From: Mesostigma viride
Taxonomy: Eukaryota > Streptophyta > Mesostigmatophyceae > Mesostigmatales > Mesostigmataceae
DNA length: 64,000 nucleotides
NCBI GenBank assembly: GCA_009746045.1
Contig: RPFO01000256.1
Location: 1,927,829-1,991,828 of the forward strand
Reading direction: 5' to 3'
How positions within the stretch are numbered: the first letter of the stretch is position 1; each line of letters opens with the position of its first letter. The notes beneath the pieces are model-generated. The model searched no databases, had not been told where the DNA came from, and worked only from the letters and a program-made list of their open reading frames with translations. Below, piece after piece: positions 44,474 to 54,749 of this stretch. The position numbers and the translations under genes are program-made.

Positions 44474-44489
44474 CTCCTCCCCCTCCTCC
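44474..44489 (-). promoter_or_regulatory. Polypurine tract of the LARD-like element
   Basis: On the minus strand this is GGAGGAGGGGGAGGAG directly before the 3' LTR, as needed for plus-strand priming. Confidence 0.7.
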
Positions 44490-47400
44490 ATGAGGTGGGA
44501 GCCGAAGGGAGGAACCATGAACAATCCTATATCATGCAAGGGCTTTCAGCCTTCAACCACGGGTACGGCCTTACAGGGATCAGCAGTCGCCAGAATAAAC
44601 AGTTCGTGTGACTTGTTCGCCAGGGCGGGGGCCTGCCTGACTGGAACCTGTTTCAAACGGCGGGGACTCTCCTGATACTGATGGTATCAGGCCTCCATTG
44701 GTCAAGGCGTGGGGCGCACCACCTTACCGACTGGCTGCTTCTCCTTTGCAAGGTCATTCCCATGGCCTCTATCATCCCACTCATGCATGGGTCCTATCTA
44801 CCGGGACCCTTACACGAGTAAAAAAAAAGAATGGGTCCAGGTTGGCGTAAGGCCGGCTACCTACTCCGGGTCCTGAAAGTGGCAGCTCTCACTCGACTCG
44901 AGTATAGCCTAATAACGTGCACTCAACAAGTGAGGCACCACTTGAAGCTGGGAGATACAAATATGCTCAACAACATGAGGAATGCTTTACAGCACGACCT
45001 CAGAGAAGCAACTGGGTCTTATCTCGATAAACAGGGACATGTGCAGCATGGCGTGACATGCTTAAAGTCGCCGGCGACGCCGATTGATACCACGTGGGCG
45101 GCGCAACGCAGACGTGGTTGGAAAGACCACGGTCGCACGAAGATATGCCGCATGCAACCGACATAAAAGTGACGCCATACTAGACATCAGGATTCGATCA
45201 CACCTTGGTAACGTTCTCGACATAGGGGCCCAAGAGAAAGGGCCATGGCGGCCGGACACTTCATACCTGAACGGCGTGATGACCATATGGGCGCCTCAAT
45301 GCGCCAATGCACGACGAGGCGCAACAGTAGTCGGTGACCGAATGCATTCAAGGCGAAGGGGCGGCTACAGCCATGAAGCGCAGATTGTCGTAGCAACGCA
45401 GGTTGAAGCAATCCGGTCAATGTCGCACCAACAATTGAAAAGGCGGCGAGGGGCTGGGACAGCATGAAGTGCCACCAATGTCTCCAGAGTCAGCACTCGC
45501 ATTCGGAGAGGCATGAGGACCGCGGCAGCATGAAATGCCGCCAGAGAGGGCCGGTGTCGTCGCCTCAGAAGAAGCATGGAGAGCCGAACACGAGGCGGAT
45601 CAGCATGACGCTCGAGCAGAGACTCTTATGACGGGCGGATGTGCACGGGTCGCTGTGAAGATACCAAGGCGTCAGCTGTTCACGGCCGGCACGGGGGCTG
45701 ATCCATCGGAGACAGTGAGCTTGCAAGCAGGGGTCGTCGCAACGCGCGACTGCCTTGACTTCTCTTCTCTGGACTGTCGCGGGCGCCATATGACAACGAC
45801 GCGAGTAATACTGCAGGAGGTGCGGATGCGCCACCACCCATCGCAGACGCGCCCGAGACTCAGTTCAACGCATGGGGCGACTTTATCCACAACATGTTTG
45901 GATGGGGGCACTGACGTCGGGGCAGCCATTGAAGCTGATCACATCTAGGCGCCACTGGGGTCACTTCTCCATGTCGACTGCCAGGCCATTAGCTTGCGTG
46001 GGTTAGAAATGTCGAATGCAGCCGCAAAATCGCCAGTCCTGAACCAACTGAAGTCACGTTCGGTAGCTGAAACATCGTGGTTGATGTCGGACGTTTAGGT
46101 ACCGACTGTCATTGACGCCACATCTGCAAGGTGGCTCGATATGTAGTTGGGTCTGGGGAATTGCGGTCTGGTCTGTTGGTTGGTTGTTTTCCACAAGGGT
46201 AAGTACTGTAAGGAACACTTCGATGGCATGTGCATTCAAGACGTATAGATAGGCCAACCCAAAAGACAACACCCACAAGGATCACGACTATCATGGGTCC
46301 TTTGGCAGCCATAACACAGTCCTCTACCATCCATATGGCATGTGAGGCTAGATCACTCCCTCCAGAGAGTTTTTAGCAACCATCCAAAACATGCACACTG
46401 TTCACGAATGATTCCACGTGCAGGTAAGGCAAACTAACCATTTACGTGACATTGATGTATCAAGGAGACAACATGGATGTTCACACTGTACCTAAGTCCA
46501 GAGCGAAGATTGTGAACAAGCATTTCCAAAAGTCACTAGTGCAAGCAAAATATAAACCTTATTCAACTCAATTCGAGTGCGCACAACCAAGTATTAAGTC
46601 TATCTACCAATGCACTAAGACCGTCTTTCCAAGAGCTCTCCTCCCCCCCCTATCAGATCATAGCGCCCACGCTATGGGATGCACGAAGGTGTCCCAAGAG
46701 TATTGGCTAGGCCGGTAAGGATGTGGAGGCGCATGAATCCATGGGAGGGATAGATAGCGGACCCGAGCAAGGCTGGCCATAGTTAGCATCGCGGGGTGAG
46801 GAAAACGAGATTCCTAGTTGGGTAATGCTTCAGAAGAGATCCAAGTCATGGATGTGACGGATGGCATTTGAAAACTGCGGGTACAAGGGTCATTGATGTG
46901 ACAGGTTGCTGCTGAAAACTGCAAGTACAAGGGTCATTGGTTTGGTAGGCTGCCATGCCCGGGCTATAGGACCGGTCACTGTTACAATACAAGCATCCGG
47001 GGGTTCATGTACCATATCCTCACACTCATAACGGACTATCATGAGAAGGAAGAATGGTGCCACCCACGTCAACAGTCAACAACATTAAGAGTCTCTGTGC
47101 CCGACTTGGGGTACATGTCCAAGCAGGAGAGGTGTCAAACACCGTATATATGGTATTATGCTAGCAAAACTGCTAGCGAGGGCGGGCTTTAGGAAGGAAT
47201 GTAAAACGAAACATTTATTAAGCATCCATGAAACATTCATTCCATACAAGTCCAACACGAGGCTAAGCATCTTGCACAGGTCACGTTCACGTGTCCAAGA
47301 CTTGTTTTATCATAATGGGGGCCAAAATGAGCTCAGGTCCTATGTACAATATATGCCTCGACGAAAATTGGCTTCCCCATGCATATTATCATGGCAAGAA

Positions 47401-50400
47401 CAATCCACCCAGCACACCATGTGCAAACAGAGCAGTCACGAAATCGTCCGAGGGCACATGTTTAGGCCATGGAATGCAGGATAGCGTTGTTAGTTATGCC
47501 ACGACCTCAACATGAGAATTAAATGTGGCGGGGGAAATAGCCTCATGGGATAAGGGAAGTGATGATGATCCCAATGTTTTAGTCACCAAGTTCGTACAAC
47601 AAGTGATTCACTTTCAACCAATATGAGAGGGAAACTTCAATGCACATCACGAGCGCAACTTCATAGTGAGAACCATCATTGTCAAAGACTGATAAAGGTA
47701 CATCCCAAGAACTTTGCATAAAGCATTTGCCATGAGAGGAACGGAGTAGCCGAGGGACACAGCAATCTCAATCCCTACAAGAGGCGAGAGATGCATGGGG
47801 CACACAAGACACCATGCAGGGCACATTATGGTTCATGGCAAGTAATTAAAACATTAGAGCAATATCGGTATTATTACCATGAGGAAGGAGGGGCAGTGGT
47901 ATGCCCGTTCTTGTCCTAGTAAGTGCGGCAGTCACATGGCATGCATGGTTGCAATTAGTGGGAGATAATATATATAGGATCTGTGTGCAACAGCGAGCGA
48001 AATTAAGCCCACCATGCCAACATCAGTGAGGGGTACGCCAGTAGTTGCATTGTCATGCCATGGAGCCTCACATATATGTAGGAGGAAGTTGCGTGGGCAC
48101 ATGTTATTCATGTCAACTAAAGATGAGTTAGACCTAAGTTACCGCAGCATCAGAAAAATCGCGTCCATTAATTGGGAGGCATGGAAAAATCACCAAACGG
48201 AATCAACGAGCACGGGGCCATCTGGTCATGTCAGGCGATTCTTAAACCACATCACAGTTTAATTATGCCAAACAAGTGTCCACATGACTGAACACAAGTA
48301 CTCGATATCTCCACCAAGAGGGGTTGGGAAGAAATCATTGTGCATAATGGGAACATAGCAAAGCAATCCTCATCATCATAAGGGAGTAGACTTCTCTAGG
48401 ATTCATGCACTCAGGCAGAGCTAAACAAAAGAGACATTCTTTAGCTAGGATATCATGATTGAGCAAGTGACAACATGCTCTATGCGGAAACTATCATAAG
48501 GGTTGCAGGCGGTGTAGATCTGCGCAGGCGGGGCCAAGGACTAGTCAAGAGCGGCAGGAACCCACCTGGGGAGAACTTTCTGAACAACAGTTGTCTCCGT
48601 CAACTGGATGTAACACAGCATCATAACAACACCTCGAGTGTATTGAACACACTGTGATATAGGGAATGAAGAGAAGACTCTTTGGGGCTGGTGAGTCCCT
48701 TATGACACTTGTGGCAGTGCATCGGCACACCACATGGGATATGGACATCAAGAGTACATGGCAGGGAAGCGTCAGGGTTACCATCAATGGTGCGCCTCAA
48801 AACACCATACTACAGTAATGTTCGATTATCGGTGTAGCTGGGACGCGCACCAAGGACAAGCGCTTGCTATCATTTATAGGGTGTAGAACGAAAGCAAAGC
48901 TTAGCAAAAGGGGATATTTCACCTATAGGGCTGCACAGCCAGCACACGAGAGTAGGCAAACAGCACTAGCTCCATAGGGGTGCACAAGGAACACTGCACA
49001 ATACACATAGGAAGGGCATGTGCGCATGATCGTGCCAGAAAATACACCTACAAAAACTAATAAAAACTAGCCAAGGAAGCGAGGATTGGCTGGGTATAGG
49101 TGGCTGTCAAGCAACAATGCTAGCTTTACTGCGGTAGCACCCCTCCCCCCCTCACATAACAGGGCAGGGTACAAAGCTAGGAAGATAGCGAGAACCCTGC
49201 GGTATGTGGGGTCCCACGAGAACCGTATACAAGGGAGAAAATGTAGGAAGGGTGAACAAGGAAGCAGACACTTAAGACGTACGTAGAATGGCAACTAGAG
49301 CAGCCAATGCTACTCCTTAGCAACCATGGGGGCACGGGACAAATAAAATAAATAACCAGGCACGGAGTCATATAGTATCACTAGGAGGATACAGTACAAC
49401 ACACATACCAAGGTAAGATGTTACGATTTATACTATAAGAATTAGGCTCATGATGCCAAGGCTGATACGAGCGTCATCTGAGCACTGGCGGGAACAGAAA
49501 CACGTGAGGATGGCACGTGCTTGGGGCTACATCACGTGCTTGATGGCACGTGCTTGGGTCAGATGCTGTACGGGGACATGCCACAGGGTGAGCGATCCGA
49601 AGACGGTAACGTGAGAGTAAAATAGCATGCTACATCTACAACACAGGGCAATGTAGCGGTTATTGGCAAAGCAAGGTAAACGCACAGCTCTCACTATGGA
49701 AAGTGTACAAGGGCACGTCAGTAGGATAGGACAGCCAAAAGCACTTGAGGTACGAGACAAGAGCTGAGAGACAGCAGAGGGTTGAACTGTTTGTCATAGC
49801 CACATGGGGCGGAAGCAGAGATTCATGGGCATGATGTGATGAGCTGCAACCTGCTGCAGATCGAGGGATTCCAGCTGTAGGAAAGGTAATCTGCAGCTAT
49901 CCAACTATAAAAAGTTTGGTGCAAACATCTTGGTCAGAAGCGTGACATAAAATGTGTGACCTGGTGGGGCTACACACAGAAATTTAGGTTTCATGCCCAA
50001 ACAACAGAAATCAGGTGGGAGACGTATTGAACTGTGTGACATGGGGCTGCACACAGAAAATTGGATTACAAGCCAACAATAGCATAATCGAAGTATGAAC
50101 ATGCCAAAGGTTGACGTGATAACAAGAAGGATTAGCAATCCACGAAGGATATGGGAGAGAAAAAAAAACCATTCTTGCTACCACTCATGAGACAATGAAC
50201 CAGCAAAGGGGGCTGACATGAAAGTTCAAAACAACAAGCAAGAGGCTAACGATGTCATTGCTCGCAGTCAAAATAACTGAATGGGAAAAATCCAGTGGGT
50301 AAATTCCCAAAGAACCACGAATATCATGCAGAAAACAAAGGCTCGGCGACCGGGGGCTTGGTGTCCGGGCAGATCTATTGTCCTCTCGTGTTTATAAAGA

Positions 50401-51024
50401 AAAAGGGCAACCAACGCAGGCAACTTGGGCTACTAATCTGCGCCAGCCATGCCACAGGAGTACTCTACGCAGCAACGGGATCGTCAAAAAGGGTCAGATT
50501 CGTGCAGCAAGTGACGCACAAGATTTCAGTTTACTCTGCTATATCAGGGCGACCCGAATCTGGTCGCTTTATAATCAGGAAAAGGGGCTATGGCGGCCAG
50601 GCAAAAGCAACTTGACAGGCGGCCAGGTCTGTGAAAGCTAAATCATACTTTTTATAATGCATACGAGAAGGGAATCGTCACTAAAAGGACGAGCTACTAA
50701 CGCTTGCTGTCAAGGGCTGCACCGGGGTCGAGGTGCGTGATCAGCAGAAGGGGTCTAAATTACACGTTGCTGCCCAGGCAGGGCTGCAAAAACAAGGGTA
50801 AATTCACTACGTTTTGGCTCTACCTAGACAGAAGATTGCCAGGCTTCTATCTGTTTATTTCGTTGAGTATCCGGTGTCCTATATCTAAGGCAGCACTACG
50901 GATCTTGCTCAACAGGAAAAACGTACCTTATGTCGCTTGCCCGATTGCAGCAAAGTGATGGCAGGTGATAAAATGCATGACGATGTTTAAAGTTAAACGC
51001 TGCAGCAATGGGCTGTCCGCTGCA
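44490..51024. other. Non-coding interior of the LARD-like element
   Basis: No domain-bearing frame, long repeat or RNA gene is seen. Short runs such as GGCACGTGCTTGG (about 49513 and 49544) are locally duplicated. Confidence 0.6.
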
Positions 51025-51042
51025 GGTGTTCCTCCGAGTCCA
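51025..51042 (-). promoter_or_regulatory. Candidate primer-binding site
   Basis: On the minus strand it begins TGG one base after the 5' LTR, as a tRNA 3' CCA end would require. The primer tRNA was not identified. Confidence 0.55.
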
Positions 51043-51043
51043 T

Positions 51044-51774
51044 TGTAACATCCTAGCCCCGGCGTCTAACCTCGGGCCGAGGTAGCACCTAATTCAAATG
51101 CGAAAGATCTTTTCCTACTGGACAGGGGATGCAATGCCAATTTACAATATCGTCATTAATACAAATTATCAATCATGCCAGGGTCGGCTTTACCTAAATG
51201 GGACAAGGTTGAAAAACTAATCACTCCCCAAGGGGAGGGTAGTGACGCTACTCCATAGCTGAGTATCAAGCGCGTCCGAAGGTTGGGCCACCTTCCTTGC
51301 TAATATTCCTTGCCACCGGCTCTGTCCTGACCACACTTCAACAGTGGGCCGACATGGGCCGTCGGGCGCAACCACACAAATAATACTAAGTACGTGGCTC
51401 ACACATTTATGTCCACAATTCCCACTTGTCTTTTGGTCCTACTAAAAGGCGCCGGGCCATCCGGCCCTTAGCAAACATGGTACACACAATTAGGGACGCA
51501 TTCGGCACAATTAAGGGTGCATGCTGGCTGTTGTTGCCACGGGAGGTACTACGCAGCGCAGGTGCTGACCATATACCTAAAGCTACCGGACGGTACCACA
51601 TTGGTTCCATCCGGGTACATGCACAACCGGCTGCACCAAGTCGGTATCATGTATAACTTTCTGCACACTTGTCCAAATTCAGCGGAACCTGGGGCGATTG
51701 CACGGACGTAATAAACTCTACGTCCAAGCAGTTACGGCGGGAGCGTAACACTACTGTTGCGTTGGGATGCAACA
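51044..51774 (-). repeat. LTR (5' LTR in sense) of the LARD-like element
   Basis: 731 bp, the partner of 43743-44473, followed by the target duplicate TTTCT. Confidence 0.95.
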
Positions 51775-51839
51775 TTTCTATCGCCTCTCCTGACGAACAA
51801 TCCATTTAGATGTACTATATCTATTTTTAGCGTATATTA

Positions 51840-52395
51840 TAAATAAATCATACTAACTCGGCCTCTGTAATTCCATTTCGGAATTTAGTGAGTATTTCCC
51901 TGGAGAAAAGTTTTTTTCCACCTCCCAAAGAAGCCTCGGAGGTGACCGATCCGTACACCAACGAACTAGTCTGATTGGATCTGGAGAGTACGGGATGCAT
52001 GTCCGTATCGAGGAGGTGTGTACGGTTTACATGTCCGTACCGATGCGGTGTGTACGGGTAACACGTCCGTACCCGGATGGTGTGTACGGTGGTCACGTCG
52101 ACCGCTTTAGGGTCTCTCTGTACTCTATTGTTAGTGCGTAATGTAAATAAATCATACTAACTCGGCCTCTGTAATTCCATTTCGGAATTTAGTGAGTATT
52201 TCCCTGGAGAAAAGTTTTTTTCCATCCCCCAAAGAAGCCTCGGAGGTGACCGATCCGTACACCAACGAACTATTCTGATTGGATCTGGAGAGTACGGGAT
52301 GCATGTCCGTACCGAGGAGGTGTGTACGGTTTACATGTCCGTACCGATGCGGTGTGTACGGGTAACACGTCCGTACCCGGATGGTGTGTACGGGC
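51840..52395. repeat. Duplication of a 252-bp unit with internal 31-bp repeats
   Basis: Copies at 51840-52091 and 52144-52395 are collinear without gaps (offset 304) and almost identical. Each ends with three related units around TCCGTACC and GTGTGTACGG. It lies just 3' of the zinc-finger/F-box gene on the minus strand, so it may be duplicated 3' untranslated sequence. Confidence 0.85.
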
Positions 52396-52410
52396 AACAC
52401 GACCGTACGT

Positions 52411-53731
52411 CTAAGGACGCCGCCTGCCACGCTTCGACTTGGAGCGGACGGAGCGATGAGCACTCGAAGGGTGCGAACCCGATCCAGACCCTTGCCGTTT
52501 AGAACGACGTTCCTTGTCGTTCCAAAACAGTTTTGAAAACTCGACCTGCTGCCCTTCCAGCTGTCGGACGACGTCGTCACCTGCGCGCAAACGCTCCTCG
52601 TCGCGTTTGTTCGCATTCTGCTTGATCACGATACCGTCGCTGATAGCCTTTACCGTCGACATGGGAGCACCAGCCCTCCGTAGAGCTCGCAACTCATCCA
52701 TGTCACGCATTATCGAGTCTGTCCGAGCGGTGATCGCATCGAGCGTCTTCAGGGCATTGTTGTTCGTTGTCAAGATCTTGTCGGATGCCGCGCTTTTCCA
52801 CACGTCAAGGACGAGCTCGCTCGTATCGCGACTCACAAGGCGAAGAGCGGCCCCGTCACGCTTGCTGCCCGTTCCGTCTGCGACGTTCTTCAGTAGAAGT
52901 CGTTGGAGGTCGGCGGGGAGATCATTCCATGTAGGGCGGAGTCAGATGATGACGCTTTCTGCATCGTCTGAAAGGCGTCGCGCGTCTCCTTGGCGTTCTG
53001 TCGTTTCTGTTCGCCGGCGATCAATGCGGCGTAATCCGAAGCATCTCGGCGCTTCAATCGCTGCAGAAACTTCGCCTCGTTGTCGCGTTGGACGCGATCT
53101 CTCTCTTGAGCATTATCGGCTATCTTAAGTCCTCGGACCATCTCGGCATTGACGTTGGAGTCCTTCAAAAGTATACATAACGTCTATCGCGGTCCATCTT
53201 CTGATCGCGCGTGCCCATGTTCGACTCGATAGTAGCCAGGCGAGCCTCCGAGGCCTTGATCTGGTTCTTCGACGTGTCTTTCGCGGCCTGTGTGGCGATA
53301 GCGCTCATATCTTTGTCCACGAGTCAAGCGTTTGCCAAGTTCTTGTCACCGCCTTGGGCTAAAGCGACCTCGCCCAAAATCTTGAGAAGAATGTCATTCG
53401 GCATGTCTTTCAGACCTACGTCGGGCCGCTTCGGAGCCGGTAACGCGCCGAGTTTCTGCGGTCGCTTCTCCGCCTCGCCCTCGTCCGTATTTCCAGGTTT
53501 CGCGAAAAGGGTTCGGAGGAGCAAACGTGGCTCCGTCGTCGGTTCCGAACCGGATATAGTAACGCCGATATCGTCTGGATTCGACACTTGCGTCACGTTC
53601 GTGGCTTCCCCTCGGTGTCTCCTGCGCTTCCGAGATTGACACGCGGCATGCGTACCGCACAACTTCCGGCCTGGACGGGCGTCATTCCAACATTCGCGCC
53701 CCCGTTTCGTCTTACGGCAACACTTTGCCAT
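52411..53731 (-). pseudogene. Zinc-finger and double F-box-like gene, decayed
   Basis: ATG at 53731. The N-terminus has a small zinc-binding pattern, CCRKTKRGREC...GRKLCGTH, then basic sequence. An F-box-like segment (LKDMPNDILLKILGEVA) ends at an in-frame TGA at 53324. The same frame continues beyond it (LVDKDMSAIATQAAKD) to 53170, where the frame changes into a helical Lys/Arg/Glu-rich part (53168-52960). A second F-box-like part, WNDLPADLQRLLLKNVADG, then lies in a third frame leading to 52411. The C-terminus is basic (RSKSKRGRRRP). Such zinc/F-box mixtures are frequent in giant viruses, but the origin is not proven. One nonsense and at least two frame changes mark it as broken or badly assembled. 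Confidence 0.6.
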
Positions 53732-53810
53732 CGTACTGATAATACAGTGGTATAATAATCCCGACGAAACCTATGTCTCTTACTTGGAATGCAATCGACG
53801 CTTAGTCCGC

Positions 53811-54443
53811 TTACGTCGATCTTTCCGAACTTGGCGCGTAGGATGCTTCTTTTGCTTGACAGTGCTCATTCACAGTCGTCAACAACGCATTCACGAGCGG
53901 AACCATCCATGGAACGCGCGCCCATTGGTCAGGATGCAACTGCGCGTCTGCCAATGCGGGCATGTACCTTTCGAACCCACGGGATCGTTCAATAGACGGG
54001 TCGCCGTGGAGAGGAGGCGCGGGGCGAGTGCGTACGTCCACCGCGCCTGCGGTCACGTTAAATGTCTTCAACACGTCACTGACCTTTTTCCCTCCTGGCG
54101 ACATCGACAGAGACGCAAAGGCGGTCGGAACCTCCCGTTTCGGAGCATGACCGCGATCCGCTGGTTTGGGCGCATCCTCAGCGGCCAGTGTACGACGTGC
54201 ACCGGCCCGTTGCCGGTCCGCTTCACGTTCCGCTTCTCGGGCCCGCGCCCGTTGTAGTATTGCCCGGGCCGTCTCTATGTCATCCAACCGTTCCTTGCCT
54301 TGTTTGTTGGTACGCGCACGATTCATGATCTCGTTCGCCTGTCGAATCGCCTCTGCCGTCTGGGCCGAGCGTTTTTTAGCAGAATCACGCGCGTCATCGT
54401 CTTGTTTACGACGCCTCAGATACTCTTCCTCCAGTTTTTTCAT
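53811..54443 (-). CDS. Hypothetical helical protein with Pro-rich upstream extension
   Basis: 210 residues from the ATG at 54443. The first half is a charged helix likely to form a coiled coil (EEEYLRRRKQDDDARDSAKK, IETARAILQRARAREAER). The second half has conserved-looking PLVNALLTTVNEHC. The same frame stays open upstream to about 54690 as Pro/Ser-rich sequence (PSQPSRPNPPEATPS) with no other ATG, so the true N-terminus may have been lost where the satellite begins. It is in the same direction as the zinc-finger/F-box gene, 79 bp away. The family is not recognised. Confidence 0.5.
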   Translation of the reverse strand: MKKLEEEYLRRRKQDDDARDSAKKRSAQTAEAIRQANEIMNRARTNKQGKERLDDIETARAILQRARAREAEREADRQRAGARRTLAAEDAPKPADRGHAPKREVPTAFASLSMSPGGKKVSDVLKTFNVTAGAVDVRTRPAPPLHGDPSIERSRGFERYMPALADAQLHPDQWARVPWMVPLVNALLTTVNEHCQAKEASYAPSSERST

Positions 54444-54638
54444 CGAGTCGTGGGATTGGAGGGCGTTTCGGATCGTCTCCGAAACCGAACTCGTTGTCGG
54501 CGGAGCTCGGGGAGGCTGTCTATGGGAGGGGGTCGCTTCAGGTGGGTTTGGACGCGACGGTTGAGAAGGCGGTTTAGGGGTGGGGTTCGCACGACCGGAT
54601 GGAGGCGATGAGGCGGTGCACCCCCAAACACCCGTAGG

Positions 54639-54662
54639 TTTGGTAAATTTGCATTTACCAAA
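54639..54662. repeat. 10-bp-arm hairpin at the satellite edge
   Basis: TTTGGTAAAT, loop TTGC, ATTTACCAAA; about 100 bp before the first satellite monomer. Confidence 0.8.
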
Positions 54663-54749
54663 ACCAGATTTTTTGAGATATGCGTTTTTTGGTCTTCAAT
54701 GACGCATATGGTTGGGAAAAACACCAAAACAATGTTCTGACAAAAAAAT

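Larger units (their letters stand above)
43743..51774 (-). mobile_element. LTR retrotransposon without coding capacity (LARD-like), 8.03 kb
   Basis: Its 731-bp LTRs (43743-44473 and 51044-51774) start TGTAACATCC and end GGATGCAACA. The flanks carry the 5-bp duplicate TTTCT (43738-43742 and 51775-51779). Orientation is minus: a candidate primer-binding site TGGACTCGGAGGAACACC lies one base inside the right LTR (51025-51042), and a pure purine tract on the minus strand (44474-44489) touches the left LTR. The 6.57-kb interior shows no gag or pol frame; the longest frames are below 140 residues and look random. It must be moved by proteins of another element. Confidence 0.88.

Noticed and set aside
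44682-44693. TGGTATCAGGCC as primer-binding site of the LARD-like element in plus orientation
   Set aside because: It lies about 210 bp from the LTR, while the opposite orientation has both an adjacent TGG-starting site and an adjacent purine tract.
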